A stretch of DNA of 64,000 bases from Allobranchiibius sp. CTAmp26. Lineage in GTDB: Bacteria > Actinomycetota > Actinomycetes > Actinomycetales > Dermatophilaceae. The stretch is from assembly GCF_017565405.1 (NCBI RefSeq), contig NZ_JAGEKR010000010.1, positions 124,001 to 188,000 of the forward strand, read 5' to 3'. Position numbers and translations under genes: made by a program. The notes under the pieces are model-generated. The model saw nothing but the letters and a program-made list of their open reading frames with translations. It ran no database searches and was not told the origin of the DNA. Each line of letters starts with the position of its first letter. Within the stretch, counting starts at the first letter, position 1. Below are positions 63,536-64,000 of this stretch, piece by piece.

Positions 63536-64000
63536 CCCTTCGGACCGCGCCCCGACCACGACCATGCGTACGCGCCGTCGTCGGATGCGGTGCCGCCCTC
63601 ACCGAGCGCGAGCGGCCGGAAGGTGTCGACCATGACCGCCAGCTCGTCGAAGTACTCCATGCCGAGGCTGCCCTCGATGGCGCTCGGCTGCGGCCCGTGG
63701 CTGTGCCCGCCCGGGTGCACGCTGATCGACCCCTTGCCGATGCCGCTGCCCTTCCGCGCCTCGTAGTCGCCGTCGACGTAGAACATGATCTCGTCGCTGT
63801 CGACGTTGGAGTGGTAGTACGGCACCGGGATCGACAACGGGTGGTAGTCGACCTTGCGCGGCACGAAGTTGCAGATCACGAAGCCGGAGCCCTCGAAGAC
63901 CTGGTGCACCGGCGGGGGCTGGTGCACCCGGCCGGTGATCGGCTCGAAGTCGGCGACGTTGAACGCGTACGGGTAGAGGCAGCCGTCCCAGCCGACCACG
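63532..64000 (-). CDS. hmgA: Homogentisate 1,2-dioxygenase, N-terminus cut by the right edge
   Basis: The last 155 residues are present. They contain the iron-binding stretch VDYHPLSIPVPYYHSNVDSDEIMFYVDGDYEARKGSG (in part), GSISVHPGGHSHGPQPS and MEYFDELAVMVDTFRPLALGEGG, unmistakable for homogentisate dioxygenase. It opens homogentisate to maleylacetoacetate. Coupled to fahA by ATGA; the middle step (maleylacetoacetate isomerase) is not in the window. Confidence 0.96.
   Translation of the reverse strand, partial: VVGWDGCLYPYAFNVADFEPITGRVHQPPPVHQVFEGSGFVICNFVPRKVDYHPLSIPVPYYHSNVDSDEIMFYVDGDYEARKGSGIGKGSISVHPGGHSHGPQPSAIEGSLGMEYFDELAVMVDTFRPLALGEGGTASDDGAYAWSWSGRGPKG

Overview
The window is high-GC, gene-dense DNA (about 65 protein genes in 64 kb) with actinobacterial traits: many GTG starts, GTGA/ATGA overlaps, a DUF222/HNH (13E12-type) gene, a DUF5926 gene, a GAF-ANTAR regulator, and many genes with a -10 box only 5-8 nt before the start codon (leaderless mRNAs). 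The most likely source is a Micrococcales-type actinomycete, perhaps close to Dermacoccaceae or Intrasporangiaceae; the lineage is an inference. I see no rRNA, tRNA, CRISPR array, insertion sequence or prophage. It reads as ordinary chromosome carrying two copies of a 62-bp palindromic repeat and a set of very long terminator hairpins.

Layout. 1-2.0 kb: xylose uptake lipoprotein (cut by the left edge) divergent from xylA. 2.0-5.3 kb: tandem-HTH protein, secreted SGNH lipase, and a TetR/NAD(P)-binding protein pair with two operators. 5.4-8.2 kb: a three-gene flavin-based electron-transfer operon (ferric-reductase-like protein, flavinylated FMN_bind protein, ApbE). 8.4-19 kb: DUF222/HNH, DHFR-like, HAD phosphatase, membrane protein, serS, lipid kinase, double Lrp, DHA2 exporter, pheA, GDT1. 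19-23.4 kb: DUF5926, RsbW-like kinase, GDPD, SigB/F-type sigma factor, GAF-ANTAR. 23.4-30.9 kb: a murE-type ligase with an unusual specificity motif, feoA-feoB-Nfu iron operon with a DtxR-like operator, APC permease, CDF exporter. 30.9-41 kb: fumC, a 6-4-photolyase-like protein lacking the iron-sulfur ligands, methyltransferase, aldo/keto reductase, acsA-satP acetate operon, phosphodiesterase. 41-49 kb: AAA ATPase, SnoaL/MmyB pair, DUF3159, an FtsX-type ABC exporter, tandem GNAT. 49-58 kb: L,D-transpeptidase, pdxY, rhodanese, Fpg/Nei glycosylase, DUF899, MarR-controlled MFS, and a CPBP/ABC operon. 58-64 kb: YitT, DinB, fatty acid desaturase, kinase, nucleotidyltransferase, and homogentisate catabolism (hmgA-fahA; hmgA cut by the right edge).

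Functional links. Xylose use and acetate uptake/activation carry the same CRP/GlxR-like half-sites upstream. FeoAB and the Nfu scaffold form one coupled iron unit. The FMN/ApbE operon would move electrons from cytosolic NAD(P)H to an extracytoplasmic flavoprotein. TetR, MarR and MmyB-type regulators each sit beside their likely target with visible inverted repeats.

The observations I would look at first are the iron-sulfur-less photolyase homologue, the 62-bp palindromic repeat, the hairpin family with matched outer arms and a shared core, the MurE variant, the FeoB G4 variant and the abundance of leaderless genes.
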